From assembly GCF_007827045.1 (NCBI RefSeq), contig NZ_RPFW01000001.1, positions 1,526,519 to 1,590,518 on the forward strand: 64,000 bases of DNA, in the 5' to 3' direction. This DNA is from Trebonia kvetii. Its GTDB lineage: Bacteria > Actinomycetota > Actinomycetes > Streptosporangiales > Streptosporangiaceae. Below, piece after piece: positions 8,088 through 17,121 of the stretch. Numbering within the stretch: position 1 is the first letter of the stretch; each line of letters opens with the position of its first letter. The translations under genes and the position numbers were made by a program. Below the pieces are notes generated by a model that saw nothing but the letters and a program-made list of their open reading frames with translations, was not told the origin of the DNA and made no database searches.

Positions 8088-8552
8088 TCACCGTCGTCGC
8101 CGCCAGGCACGCTCAACCTCCCTGGCCGCGTCACGCTTGGCCAGGTCCTGTCTCTTATCGTATGTCCGTTTACCGCGGGCAAGTGCGAGCTCCACCTTGA
8201 CTTTGCCGTCCTTGAAGTAAAGCGACAGCGGGACCAGCGTCAGGCCCTGCTCTGACGTCTTACGGACCAGCCGCTCGATCTCCCCCCGGTGAAGCAACAG
8301 CTTCCTGGTCCGCTTCGGCAAGTGGTTCGTCCACGTGCCCTGGGTGTACTCAGGAATGTGAACGTTATGCAGCCAGACTTCCCCGTCTGAGACCAGTGCG
8401 AACCCATCGGCAAGTGAAGCGCGGCCGGCGCGCAGGGATTTGACCTCGGTGCCGGTGAGCGCGACGCCGGCCTCCAGCGTGTCCTCGATGGCGTAATCGT
8501 GCCTGGCGCGCCGGTTCGAGGCGATGATCTTGTTTCCCTGCTCGCGTGCCAC
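8088..8552 (-). CDS. smpB: SsrA-binding protein
   Basis: 154 residues, the usual size. SmpB binds tmRNA and delivers it to stalled ribosomes for trans-translation. Signature blocks: NRRARHDY near the N-terminus, [20 protein letters not shown], and the basic C-terminal tail [27 protein letters not shown], which becomes helical in the mRNA channel. It lies between ftsX and the PBP homologue, all on the minus strand, as in many actinobacteria. The ssrA gene itself is not seen in this window. Confidence 0.97.
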   Translation of the reverse strand: MAREQGNKIIASNRRARHDYAIEDTLEAGVALTGTEVKSLRAGRASLADGFALVSDGEVWLHNVHIPEYTQGTWTNHLPKRTRKLLLHRGEIERLVRKTSEQGLTLVPLSLYFKDGKVKVELALARGKRTYDKRQDLAKRDAAREVERAWRRRR

Positions 8553-8648
8553 GTCTCTCCTGTCGGACTTCCTGCGGCTACCGTACGCCGGTGGCCGCCC
8601 GCCGAGGGCGCTGGGTGCGCTCCTGCCGGACCGCCATGGCGGCCGCGG

Positions 8649-9554
8649 TTAGACCCGCAGATAGCGGCGGAGCGTAACGAACGACGTCACGCCGCAGAGC
8701 GCAATCCCGACGACCATCGCAAGCACGATGACCTCGATCAGGTCGGCGGTCGAGAGGCCGACGTTGTAATTGAAGTACTGCTGGAGGTTGTTGAGCAGCA
8801 GCGACTTCACCCCGATGAGCAGGGCGGCCGCAAGCACCCAGCCGAGCAGGCCGGCGATCACGCCCTCGAGCAGGAACGGCAGCTGGATGTAGAAGTTGGA
8901 CGCGCCGACCAACCGCATGATGCCGGTTTCCCGCCGCCTGTTGAAGGCCGACAACCGGATGGTGTTGGCGACAAGCAGGACGGCGGCGACGACCAGGATC
9001 AGCGCCACGATGACGACCGCGTTCCGCAGGCCGTCAAGCAGCCGGTAGAACTTGTCCAGGATGTTCATCTCGTCGATCACCGAGTCCACGCCCGCCGCCC
9101 CGGTGACCGCGCTGGAGACGACGTTGTAATCCGCCGACGGGTTGACCAGCTTGACCTCAAGCGACGGCGGCATGTCCGTCTCCTTGATCATGGTCACGTA
9201 CGACTGGTCGTTGGAGAACGCCTGCTTGTACAGGGCCCACGCTTGTGCCTGCGACACGTAGGTGACGCTCTGCACCTGCGGCATCGAGTGCAGCCGCTGC
9301 TGGAGGGCCGTCGTCTGGGCGTCCGTCACCGCGCCGTGGCAGTTCGGGTTGGCGCTGTCCGCGTAGCACAGGTAAACCGAGATCTCGACCTTGCTCTGCC
9401 AGTACGTGCGCGTGCTGTCGACCTGCTTGACGAACAGCAGGCCGGTGCCGAGCAGCGACAGGCTGATCGCCACCACGACGATCAGCGCGACGGTCATGGT
9501 GAGGTTACGGCGCAGCCCGACCCAGATCTCCTGGAACACGAAGTTTGAACGCAT
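8649..9554 (-). CDS. ftsX: Cell division ABC-type permease subunit FtsX
   Basis: 301 residues with four membrane segments: one near residues 22-40, an extracytoplasmic loop of about 125 residues, then three C-terminal segments. FtsX pairs with the ATPase FtsE and transmits signals across the membrane to activate peptidoglycan hydrolases. MRSNFVFQEIWVGLRRNLTM is a typical start. The extracellular loop carries two Cys (CYADSANPNC) that could form a disulfide. It is directly downstream of ftsE with about 100 bases between. Confidence 0.96.
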   Translation of the reverse strand: MRSNFVFQEIWVGLRRNLTMTVALIVVVAISLSLLGTGLLFVKQVDSTRTYWQSKVEISVYLCYADSANPNCHGAVTDAQTTALQQRLHSMPQVQSVTYVSQAQAWALYKQAFSNDQSYVTMIKETDMPPSLEVKLVNPSADYNVVSSAVTGAAGVDSVIDEMNILDKFYRLLDGLRNAVVIVALILVVAAVLLVANTIRLSAFNRRRETGIMRLVGASNFYIQLPFLLEGVIAGLLGWVLAAALLIGVKSLLLNNLQQYFNYNVGLSTADLIEVIVLAMVVGIALCGVTSFVTLRRYLRV

Positions 9555-9654
9555 ACTGGCCTTATCTCATCCCTGGTAAGTCATGTGCCGTCTGGCGCGG
9601 CACTCGGTAAGCAGGCGGTAATGAAACCGGCCAGACACGCCGGTTCAGGCGCCG

Positions 9655-10344
9655 CTAGTAGTTCTGCCCGTAGACACCGCGGTTCTGGTCGCGGACCACC
9701 TTGCCGTACTCGAGCTCGATGACGCGCTTGCGCATCGAGTCGACGATCGCGGCGTCGTGCGTCGCCATGACGACCGTCGTCCCCGTCCGGTTGATCCGGT
9801 CGAGCACCTTCATGATGCCGATTGAGGTCGCCGGGTCGATGTTTCCCGTGGGCTCGTCGGCCAGCAGGATCATCGGCCGGTTGACGAACGCCCTGGCCAT
9901 CGCGACCCGCTGCTGCTCGCCACCGGAGAGTTCGTCGGGCATCCGGTCGTGCTTGCCCTCCAGGCCCACGAGGTCGAGCACCTCGGGCACCACGCGCTTG
10001 ATGAACCGCCGCGGCTTGCCGATCACCTCGAGCGCGAACGCGACGTTCTGCTCGACGGTCTTGCTCGGCAGCAGCCGGAAGTCCTGGAAGACGCAGCCGA
10101 TCTTGCGGCGCAGCGCGGGGACCTTCCAGTTGGTCAGTTTTGCCAGGTCGTTGCCGGCCACCATGATGCGTCCGTCGTTCGGCCGCTCCTCGCGGAGGAT
10201 GAGCCGCAGGAACGAGGACTTGCCCGACCCTGACGGGCCGACGAGGAAGACGAACTCTCCCTTGTTGATCGTCATGTCGACGCTCTCCAGGGCGGCCCGA
10301 TTCTGGTTCGGGTAGATCTTGGTGACGTTTTGAAACTCAATCAC
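9655..10344 (-). CDS. ftsE: Cell division ATP-binding protein FtsE
   Basis: 229-residue ABC ATPase. Walker [13 protein letters not shown] (about residues 37-48), signature [14 protein letters not shown], Walker [13 protein letters not shown] and the switch His in MATHDAAIV. It forms a complex with FtsX and drives cell-wall hydrolase activation. Starts with [12 protein letters not shown]. Upstream 10345-10578 has no gene but contains two small hairpins sharing ggcttagcc (about 10455-10467 and 10479-10493). Confidence 0.97.
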   Translation of the reverse strand: MIEFQNVTKIYPNQNRAALESVDMTINKGEFVFLVGPSGSGKSSFLRLILREERPNDGRIMVAGNDLAKLTNWKVPALRRKIGCVFQDFRLLPSKTVEQNVAFALEVIGKPRRFIKRVVPEVLDLVGLEGKHDRMPDELSGGEQQRVAMARAFVNRPMILLADEPTGNIDPATSIGIMKVLDRINRTGTTVVMATHDAAIVDSMRKRVIELEYGKVVRDQNRGVYGQNY

Positions 10345-10578
10345 GGGACCATCACAGGATCTCTCGACGCCTTAATGCCTGCCTCAATGGGGGGCCGGCA
10401 ATGCCTGGTCAGACGACGCGTTTGCGCCGGTCCGACCGCCACACGGGTATTTCCGGCTTAGCCGGGCAACTTGCGGGTAACCTGGCTTAGCCAGGGAACA
10501 GTCTAGGGGGAAACTGGCAGCTAAGGCTCCAGATCACGCCAAGTGCGCCCGGGGCACCGCTTCCGGAAGGGGTATGAG

Positions 10579-10764
10579 ATGAGCTGCGAGCACCTGATCT
10601 GCGCTCACTGCACCAACCCGGTAGTCGAGGGCCGCTGTCCGGTATGCCGTGCGGCGCGCGCCGAGATCCACCACCACGGCCCTGCCCTGACGCCGCAACT
10701 CCTCGTCGCCGCGGCCCTGCTGCTCCTGCTCGGCCTGCTGATCGCGACGCACGTGCTCCCATAG
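10579..10764 (+). CDS. Small zinc-ribbon membrane protein, conserved hypothetical
   Basis: 61 residues: an N-terminal pair of cysteine knuckles (C3, C8-x2-C11 and C19-x2-C22), an H-rich IHHHG, then one C-terminal hydrophobic helix (LLVAAALLLLLGLLIATHVL). Such a layout suggests a membrane-anchored zinc-binding domain facing the cytoplasm. The ATG at 10579 has GGAAGGGG 8 bases upstream, better than the in-frame ATG at 10543. It converges on prfB. Function is unknown; the strong ribosome site and the coherent domain layout argue for a real gene. Confidence 0.65.
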   Translation: MSCEHLICAHCTNPVVEGRCPVCRAARAEIHHHGPALTPQLLVAAALLLLLGLLIATHVLP

Positions 10765-10784
10765 CGTCCAGCAGCCGCGCCGGA

Positions 10785-11897
10785 CTACTGCTCTTCCCGC
10801 TCCGACTTGCGCAGCCAGCGGATCTCGGCGTCGATGAAGTCATCAATCTCACCGTCGAGCACAGTCTCCGCCTGCGAGGTCTCCTGGCCCGTCCGCTGGT
10901 CCTTGACCATCTGGTACGGGTAGAGGACGTAGTTGCGGATCTGCGAACCCCAGGCCCGGCCGCCGTCGCCCTTCAGCGCCGCCATCTCCTGCGCCTCCTC
11001 CTCGCGGCGGCGCTCAAGCAGCTTGGACGCCAGAACGGCCATCGCGGAGGCCCTGTTCTGGATCTGCGACCGCTCGTTCTGGCAGGAGACCACGATGCCG
11101 GTCGGCAGGTGGGTGATCCGGACCGCCGAGTCGGTCGTGTTGACGCCCTGGCCGCCGGGGCCGGAGGAGCGGAAGACGTCGACCCGGATCTCGTCGTCCG
11201 GGATGTCCACGTGGTCGGTCTGCCCCACCACGGGAAGCACGTCCACGCCGGCGAAGCTGGTCTGGCGGCGGCCCTGGTTGTCGTACTTGGAGATGCGGAC
11301 CATGCGGTGCGTGCCCTGCTCGCCGCGGAGCGTCCCGTAGGCGTAGGGCGCCTTCACCGCGAACGTGGTGGACTTGATGCCCGCCTCGCCGTAGGAGACG
11401 TCGTAGATCTCCGTCGGGTACTTGTGCCGCTCCGCCCAGCGCAGGTACATGCGCTGCAGGTTGCCCGCGAAGTCCTCCGCGTCGGCACCGCCCGCCTGGG
11501 AATTGATCGTGATGAGCGCCTCGCGGGCGTCGTACTCGCCGTTCAGCAGGGTGCGGACCTCGAGAGTGTCGATGTCCTTGCGCACCGCGGCGAGTTCGGC
11601 GGCCGCCTCGTCCTTGGTGTCCTGGTCGTGCTCGTCGTCGGCAAGCTCGAACAGGACGCGGGTGTCATCGAGCCGCTGGCGCAGCGCCTCGAGACGGCCG
11701 AGTTCCCCCTCAAGGTAGGAGAGCCGCCTGGTGACCTCCTGGGCGCGCGACTGGTCCTCCCAGAGCGAGGGGTCGGCGGCCTGCTCGCGCAGGTCGGCGG
11801 CCTCGGTACGCATCGCCTCAGGATCGACCACGGCTTCGATGGTGTCGAGCTTGGACGACAGTTCCGATATCTCATCGGTGGGATCGGTAGCTGCCAT
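10785..11897 (-). CDS. prfB: Peptide chain release factor 2, with SKY in place of SPF
   Basis: 370 residues. RF2 terminates translation at UGA and UAA. The peptidyl-transferase motif GPGGQGVN is intact (GGQ at 248-250), and the C-terminal [11 protein letters not shown] block is typical. The tripeptide that reads the stop codon, normally SPF in ..VRISPFDNQGRR.., here reads S203-K204-Y205 (bases 11283-11291). The ATG at 11897 gives the usual actinobacterial N-terminus, and there is no programmed frameshift site. It is still RF2 rather than RF1, since the surrounding [12 protein letters not shown] block is RF2-type. Whether UGA reading is altered is unknown. Confidence 0.93.
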   Translation of the reverse strand: MAATDPTDEISELSSKLDTIEAVVDPEAMRTEAADLREQAADPSLWEDQSRAQEVTRRLSYLEGELGRLEALRQRLDDTRVLFELADDEHDQDTKDEAAAELAAVRKDIDTLEVRTLLNGEYDAREALITINSQAGGADAEDFAGNLQRMYLRWAERHKYPTEIYDVSYGEAGIKSTTFAVKAPYAYGTLRGEQGTHRMVRISKYDNQGRRQTSFAGVDVLPVVGQTDHVDIPDDEIRVDVFRSSGPGGQGVNTTDSAVRITHLPTGIVVSCQNERSQIQNRASAMAVLASKLLERRREEEAQEMAALKGDGGRAWGSQIRNYVLYPYQMVKDQRTGQETSQAETVLDGEIDDFIDAEIRWLRKSEREEQ

Positions 11898-11993
11898 GCC
11901 GGAAAGCCTACGCGAATACCCGTCAGGCGGCGCATTCGAGCCGGCAGGCCTCGCGGGCTGGCTTGCGCAGCCAGCCCGCGAAACCACTGCCCG

Positions 11994-14900
11994 TCAGGAG
12001 TCGGGCGCCACCAGCGCGCGGATCACCCGGACGCCCACCGACAGGGTGGCGAAGGTGAACCGGTCGCTCTCCCAGATCTCGGCGAGTGTCGCCGCGGCCC
12101 GGGACACCGCGGCCGCGTTGAGCGACTCCCACGCCGCCACGCGTTCCGCCGCGGACCCCCCGCCGACCGCCAGCACGTCCCTGGTCAGCCCGGCGTGCAC
12201 GCCGTACAGCTCGTCGCGCAGCGCGGAGCGGGCGGCGGTCGTCCAGCGGTCGTCGCGCGGCAGCGCGACCACCAGGTCGCGGAGCCTGCCGAGCTGCAGC
12301 CGGTCAGCGAGCAGGAAGTACACCGCCGCGGTCTCGTCGATGCCGTGCGAGGTCGCGGCGGCCGCGGTGACGATGTCGAAGGCGGAGTACGACGGCACCA
12401 TGGCCGCGACCTCGTCCGCGAGCCCGGCCGGCACGCCGCGCTCGGCGAAAGAGGCCCGCCGCTCCTCGAACCCGGAGAGATCCCGGCCCGACAGCAGCTT
12501 GGGAATCGCGGAGCGGACCGCATCGACCCCGGCCGCGAAGAAGCTCACTGTCTCGGCGATGCCGAACGACGACCGCCTGTTCATGAGCAGCCAGCGAGCT
12601 GCCCGTTCCACTAGCTTGCGCCCCTCAAGGATCGCCGCGACCCGCGCGTCTACGTCCACCGTCCCGGCCAGCCCCCTCACCTGCCGCCAGAACGCCGGCA
12701 TGCCGAAGACCTCCCTGGCCACCAGCCAGGCCCGGGTGATGTCCGGCACCGGGAGGCCCGTCTCCTCGCCGAGCCGGAACAGGAAGGTCGACCCGCCGGT
12801 GTCGACCATCTCGTTGATCACCTCGGTCGTGATGATCTCGCGGCGCAGCCGGTGACCGCCGAGCTGATCGGCGAACCGCTCGCGCAGCGGTACCGGGAAG
12901 TAGCCGGACAGCGCGGATCGCAGGTACGGGTCGTCGGGCAGGTCGGAGGCAAGCACCTCCTGCCCCGCCCCTATCTTGGTCTGGGCGAGCAGCACCGCGA
13001 GTTCCGGCGTGGTCAGCCCGCCGCCGGCGGACCGCCGGGCGGCGACCTCCTTCTCGCCGGGCAGGCCGTCGGTCTCCAGCGAGACCCGGCCGTCCCTGAC
13101 GAGCTGGCGCAGGTACCTGCCGTGCACACTGAGCATCGAGGATGCCTGGTGCCTGGCCACGGCGAGCGCCATGTTCTGCCCGTCGTTGTGCCGCAGCACG
13201 TGCGCGGCGACCTCGTCGGTCATGCCGTGCAGCAGCCCGCCGCGCTCGTCGGTGCGGATCTCCCCGGCGGCGATCGCGCCGGCCAGCAGGATCTTGATGT
13301 TCACCTCGTGGTCGGAGGTGTCCACGCCCGCGGAGTTGTCGATGAAGTCGGTGTTCACCAGGCCGCCGCCGAGCGCGTACTCGATCCGCCCGGCCTGGGT
13401 GAGCCCGAGGTTGCCGCCCTCGGCCACCACCCGCGCCCGCAGGGCCGCGCCGTCCACCCGCACGGCGTCGTTGGACCGGTCGCCCGCGTCGGCGTGCGTC
13501 TCGTGCGACGCCTTCACGTAGGTCCCGATGCCGCCGTTCCACAGCAGGTCGACCGGCGCGCGCAGGATCGCCGAGATCAGCTCGTCTGGCGACAGCGCCG
13601 TGACCGAGCCGTCGAGGCCGAGCGCCGCGCGTGCCTGCGCGGAGACGGGCACCGACTTAGCCGAGCGGGGCCAGACGCCCCCACCGGCCGAGATCAGCGA
13701 CGTGTCGTAGTCCGCCCACGACGAGCGCGGCAGGTCGAAGAGCCGCTGCCGTTCCGCGAAGCTCGTCGCCGGGTCCGGGTCCGGGTCGAGGAACAGGTGC
13801 CGGTGGTCGAACGCCGCGACCAGCTTCAGGTGCCGCGATAGCAGCATCCCGTTGCCGAACACGTCGCCCGACATGTCGCCCACGCCGACGGCCGTGAAGT
13901 CGTCGGCATCCGGGTCCAGGTGCAGCGCCGCGAAGTGCCAGCGGACCGACTCCCAAGCGCCGCGGGCGGTGATGCCCATCTTCTTGTGGTCGTAGCCCTC
14001 GGAGCCGCCGGAGGCGAATGCGTCGCCGAGCCAGTAGCCGTACCTGCCCGCGATCTCGTTCGCCACGTCGGAGAACGTCGCGGTCCCCTTGTCGGCGGCG
14101 ACCACCAGGTAGGGGTCGTCGCCGTCGAGACGGACCACGCGCGGCGGCGGTGCCACGGCGTCGCCAACGATGTTGTCGGTGATTTCGAGCATCGCGCCGA
14201 TAAACGCCTGGTAGCAGCCGAGCACCTCGGCCTGGAAGGCATCCCTGTCGGCGGGATCGGGCAGCCGCTTGCAGACGAACCCGCCCTTCGCGCCGGACGG
14301 CACGATGACCGAGTTCTTCACCTCCTGCGCCTTGACCAGGCCGAGCACCTCGGTGCGGAAGTCCTCTGGCCGCTCCGACCAGCGCAGGCCGCCACGGGCG
14401 ACCGCGCCGAACCGCAGGTGGACCGCCTCGAGCCGCGGCGAGTACACGAAGATCTCGAACCTCGGCCGCGGCACCGGCAGCAGGTTCAGCTGCCTGGAGG
14501 CGAGCTTGAACACCAGGTACGGCTTGTCGTCCGCGGCGAAGTAGTTCGTGCGCAGCGTGGCCTCGATGAGAGCCAGGTAGGAGCGGAGTATGCGGTCGTG
14601 GTCGAGGCTGACCACCTCATCGAGCGCACCGCGCAGCTCCTCGGTGATCGCCGTGCAGCGCTCCTCTGCGCCTTCCTGCAGCGCCGGATCGAACCGGGAC
14701 TCAAAGAGCCGCACCAGCAGCCGGGTGATGCCCGGGTTGGCGCGCAGCACTCGCTGCAGGTAGTTCTGGCTGAACTGGGTGCCCGCCTGCCGCAGGTATC
14801 GCGCATACGCGCGCAGCACCACGATCTGCCGCCAGGTCAGCTCGGCGTCCAGGACCAGGCCGTTGAACTCGTCGTCCTCGGTCAGCCCCTGCCACAGCGC

Positions 14901-16886
14901 GGTCAGCGCCGTCTCGAAGCCGGAGCGGACCGCGTCGGCATCGGTGTCCGCGCGAGCAACCCGTCCGCGCGGGCGAAGGCCGAAGTCGTAGATCCAGAAC
15001 GGGTGCGTGTCGGCACTGAACTCGTACGGGTGCTCGTCGAGCACCTCCAGCCCCATGTGCTGCAGCTGCGGAAGCACGTCCGACAGCGTCATCGGGGAGA
15101 GCCGGATGATGCGCAGCCGCCAGCAGTCGCCGTCCGCGACGCTGGCCGGCTCGCCGCCGTGCCCGACCGACAGGCGGATCGCGAACGGCGCGCCGTCCTC
15201 GCGCAGCTGGCGCACCACGTCGAGGTCCGCGACCGCCGGGGCGGGGGCGGTGTCCGCCTTGTAGGTCTCGGGGATGCCGTCCGCGCAGGTCCACAGCATG
15301 GTGGCGGCGCGTTCCGGTCCTAGCCTGCGCTCCGCCTCCGCGGCCAGGTCCTCGTCCCAGGAACGGACCGCCGCGGCTACCTTCACCTGCAGCTCGGCCT
15401 GGTCGACCGTGGCGAGCGGCTTGCCCGGCTCGGCGTGCACCACGACGTGCAGCCGGGCGAGTGCGGAGTTGCCCACCATGGCGCTGTAGTCGACGGAGGA
15501 TCCGCCGAAGGCGGCGCGCAGGATCTCCTGCGCGCGCAGCCTGACCTGGGTGGTGTACCGGTCACGCGGCAGGTACACCAGGCAGGAGACGTAGCGGCCG
15601 TAGGGGTCGGGGCGCACAAACAGGCGAACCTGCTTGCGCTCGCCGAGACTGAGCACCGCCAAGGCGATGGGGGCGAGCTGCTCCGCGCTGATCTCGAACA
15701 GTTCCTCACGCGGGTAGCCCTCGAGTATCTCGATCAGCGCCTTGCCGTCATGGCTGTCCGCGGGGACGCCGGCGATGTCAAGCATCCGGTCGACCCGGCG
15801 CCTGAGCACCGGGATGCGAGTGACCGACTCGGTGTAGGCGGCCTGGGAGTAGAGGCCGAGGAACCGGTATTCGCCGATCACCTCGCCCGTCTGGCTGAAC
15901 CTGCGGACCGCCACGTAATCCAGGTAGCTGGGCCGGTAGACGGTCGACATGGTCGACGACTTCGCGAGCACGAGCACTCGCTCCTGGCGCTCGCCCTGCG
16001 GGGTGACCGCGAAGGAGTCGAGGGTGTCATGCCTGAGGATGCCGAGGCCGGTGCCTGGCACGGCTTTGAGCTCCGGCTGCTCGCCGCCGACCAGGTCGTA
16101 CCGGCGGTAGCCGAGGAAGGTGAAGTGGCCCGCGGACAGCCAGGCGAGCAGTTCGCTCGCCTCTGTCCCCTCGGTGCCTCCGGTGTCGGCGAGCATCTCG
16201 ACCAGGTCGCGGGCGGCCGAGCGCATGCGGCGCTGGTCCTCCATCGCGACCCGCAGGTCGTCGAGTACCCGGCGCAGGTCGGCGCCGAGGACCTCGTGAT
16301 CGCTGACCGGGCCGAGCTCGACGTGGATCCAGGACTCGGGTACGGCATCCGCTTCGGCGTCGGCGCTCGTCGGCGCCGTCCCGTGCGCCGCCCCGGTCAC
16401 GTCCCTGTGCACGGTGAGCAGCGGGTGCACGATGAGCCGGATGTCGACGCCGTGCCTGTTCAGTTCCATTGTGACGGAGTCGACCAGGTACGGCATGTCG
16501 TCGGTGACGATGTCGACCACGGTCCCCGCTCCGGTGAGCGAGGCGCCGGCCTCGGGGCGGACCCTGACGACCGCGCGGCCCTGGGGCCGGTTGGCGCCGA
16601 GCGCCGCATGCCAATGCGCCGTCAGGGCAAGCCGCGCCGGGCCGGCCACGATCAGGTCCTCGACGGCGACGCGCCGGTAATACGCGGCAAGGAAGCCGGG
16701 AAGGTTGCCGCCCACCGCCAGTCCTGGGTCGCCGGGCGGGTCGGCAGCCTCGTCCGCCGCGCCATGCGCGGCAGCACTCTCCTTGGCGACGCTGTGCACC
16801 GAGGTCCACAGCGCGACCGCCTTGGCGATCAGTTCCTCCCTGGTGTCGTCCAAGGCCAGCCTGGCCTCGGCCGCGCGTTCCGGCAT
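11994..16886 (-). CDS. NAD-specific glutamate dehydrogenase, 180-kDa class
   Basis: 1630 residues, the size of the large bacterial NAD-GDH that oxidatively deaminates glutamate to 2-oxoglutarate. N-terminal ACT-like and helical regulatory regions fill the first 700 residues. The catalytic domain follows with the RGGLRWSERPEDFRTEVLGL stretch, the PSGAKGGFVCK active-site Lys region (near residue 870) and WNGGIGTYVKAS. A C-terminal helical domain closes it. AAAGGAG lies 11 bases before the ATG. The downstream neighbour prfB is unrelated in function. With the P5C dehydrogenase nearby, it would complete proline/arginine to 2-oxoglutarate catabolism. Confidence 0.95.
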   Translation of the reverse strand: MPERAAEARLALDDTREELIAKAVALWTSVHSVAKESAAAHGAADEAADPPGDPGLAVGGNLPGFLAAYYRRVAVEDLIVAGPARLALTAHWHAALGANRPQGRAVVRVRPEAGASLTGAGTVVDIVTDDMPYLVDSVTMELNRHGVDIRLIVHPLLTVHRDVTGAAHGTAPTSADAEADAVPESWIHVELGPVSDHEVLGADLRRVLDDLRVAMEDQRRMRSAARDLVEMLADTGGTEGTEASELLAWLSAGHFTFLGYRRYDLVGGEQPELKAVPGTGLGILRHDTLDSFAVTPQGERQERVLVLAKSSTMSTVYRPSYLDYVAVRRFSQTGEVIGEYRFLGLYSQAAYTESVTRIPVLRRRVDRMLDIAGVPADSHDGKALIEILEGYPREELFEISAEQLAPIALAVLSLGERKQVRLFVRPDPYGRYVSCLVYLPRDRYTTQVRLRAQEILRAAFGGSSVDYSAMVGNSALARLHVVVHAEPGKPLATVDQAELQVKVAAAVRSWDEDLAAEAERRLGPERAATMLWTCADGIPETYKADTAPAPAVADLDVVRQLREDGAPFAIRLSVGHGGEPASVADGDCWRLRIIRLSPMTLSDVLPQLQHMGLEVLDEHPYEFSADTHPFWIYDFGLRPRGRVARADTDADAVRSGFETALTALWQGLTEDDEFNGLVLDAELTWRQIVVLRAYARYLRQAGTQFSQNYLQRVLRANPGITRLLVRLFESRFDPALQEGAEERCTAITEELRGALDEVVSLDHDRILRSYLALIEATLRTNYFAADDKPYLVFKLASRQLNLLPVPRPRFEIFVYSPRLEAVHLRFGAVARGGLRWSERPEDFRTEVLGLVKAQEVKNSVIVPSGAKGGFVCKRLPDPADRDAFQAEVLGCYQAFIGAMLEITDNIVGDAVAPPPRVVRLDGDDPYLVVAADKGTATFSDVANEIAGRYGYWLGDAFASGGSEGYDHKKMGITARGAWESVRWHFAALHLDPDADDFTAVGVGDMSGDVFGNGMLLSRHLKLVAAFDHRHLFLDPDPDPATSFAERQRLFDLPRSSWADYDTSLISAGGGVWPRSAKSVPVSAQARAALGLDGSVTALSPDELISAILRAPVDLLWNGGIGTYVKASHETHADAGDRSNDAVRVDGAALRARVVAEGGNLGLTQAGRIEYALGGGLVNTDFIDNSAGVDTSDHEVNIKILLAGAIAAGEIRTDERGGLLHGMTDEVAAHVLRHNDGQNMALAVARHQASSMLSVHGRYLRQLVRDGRVSLETDGLPGEKEVAARRSAGGGLTTPELAVLLAQTKIGAGQEVLASDLPDDPYLRSALSGYFPVPLRERFADQLGGHRLRREIITTEVINEMVDTGGSTFLFRLGEETGLPVPDITRAWLVAREVFGMPAFWRQVRGLAGTVDVDARVAAILEGRKLVERAARWLLMNRRSSFGIAETVSFFAAGVDAVRSAIPKLLSGRDLSGFEERRASFAERGVPAGLADEVAAMVPSYSAFDIVTAAAATSHGIDETAAVYFLLADRLQLGRLRDLVVALPRDDRWTTAARSALRDELYGVHAGLTRDVLAVGGGSAAERVAAWESLNAAAVSRAAATLAEIWESDRFTFATLSVGVRVIRALVAPDS

Positions 16887-17121
16887 TGCCTTTCACTCCT
16901 TTGTGATGGCCAGCCGGCACCTCGTTGTGCCGGCCGTGTGCACGGGCATGCGAAGGCCCGCTGCAAACCCCTCTCATCCTCGTCGTTGACCTGGAAAACC
17001 GCCAGGCCTGCGCGATGGGGATGAAAACGGCTCGTTCGCGTGACCGTCGCTGTGTGAGATGAGGATCACATTCGCATCGCAAGCTGGGGCGCGACCCGAG
17101 GCGCCCTGATGCCCTCCTTGC

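Noticed and set aside
11820..11987. Programmed frameshift or upstream extension for prfB
   Set aside because: The frame from ATG 11897 is intact and there is no in-frame UGA with a slippery site; the 30 extra upstream codons are non-native.
12852..17024. Several long plus-strand frames opposite the NAD-glutamate dehydrogenase
   Set aside because: All are antisense to a gene with intact catalytic motifs over 1630 residues; composition is typical of GC-driven spurious frames.
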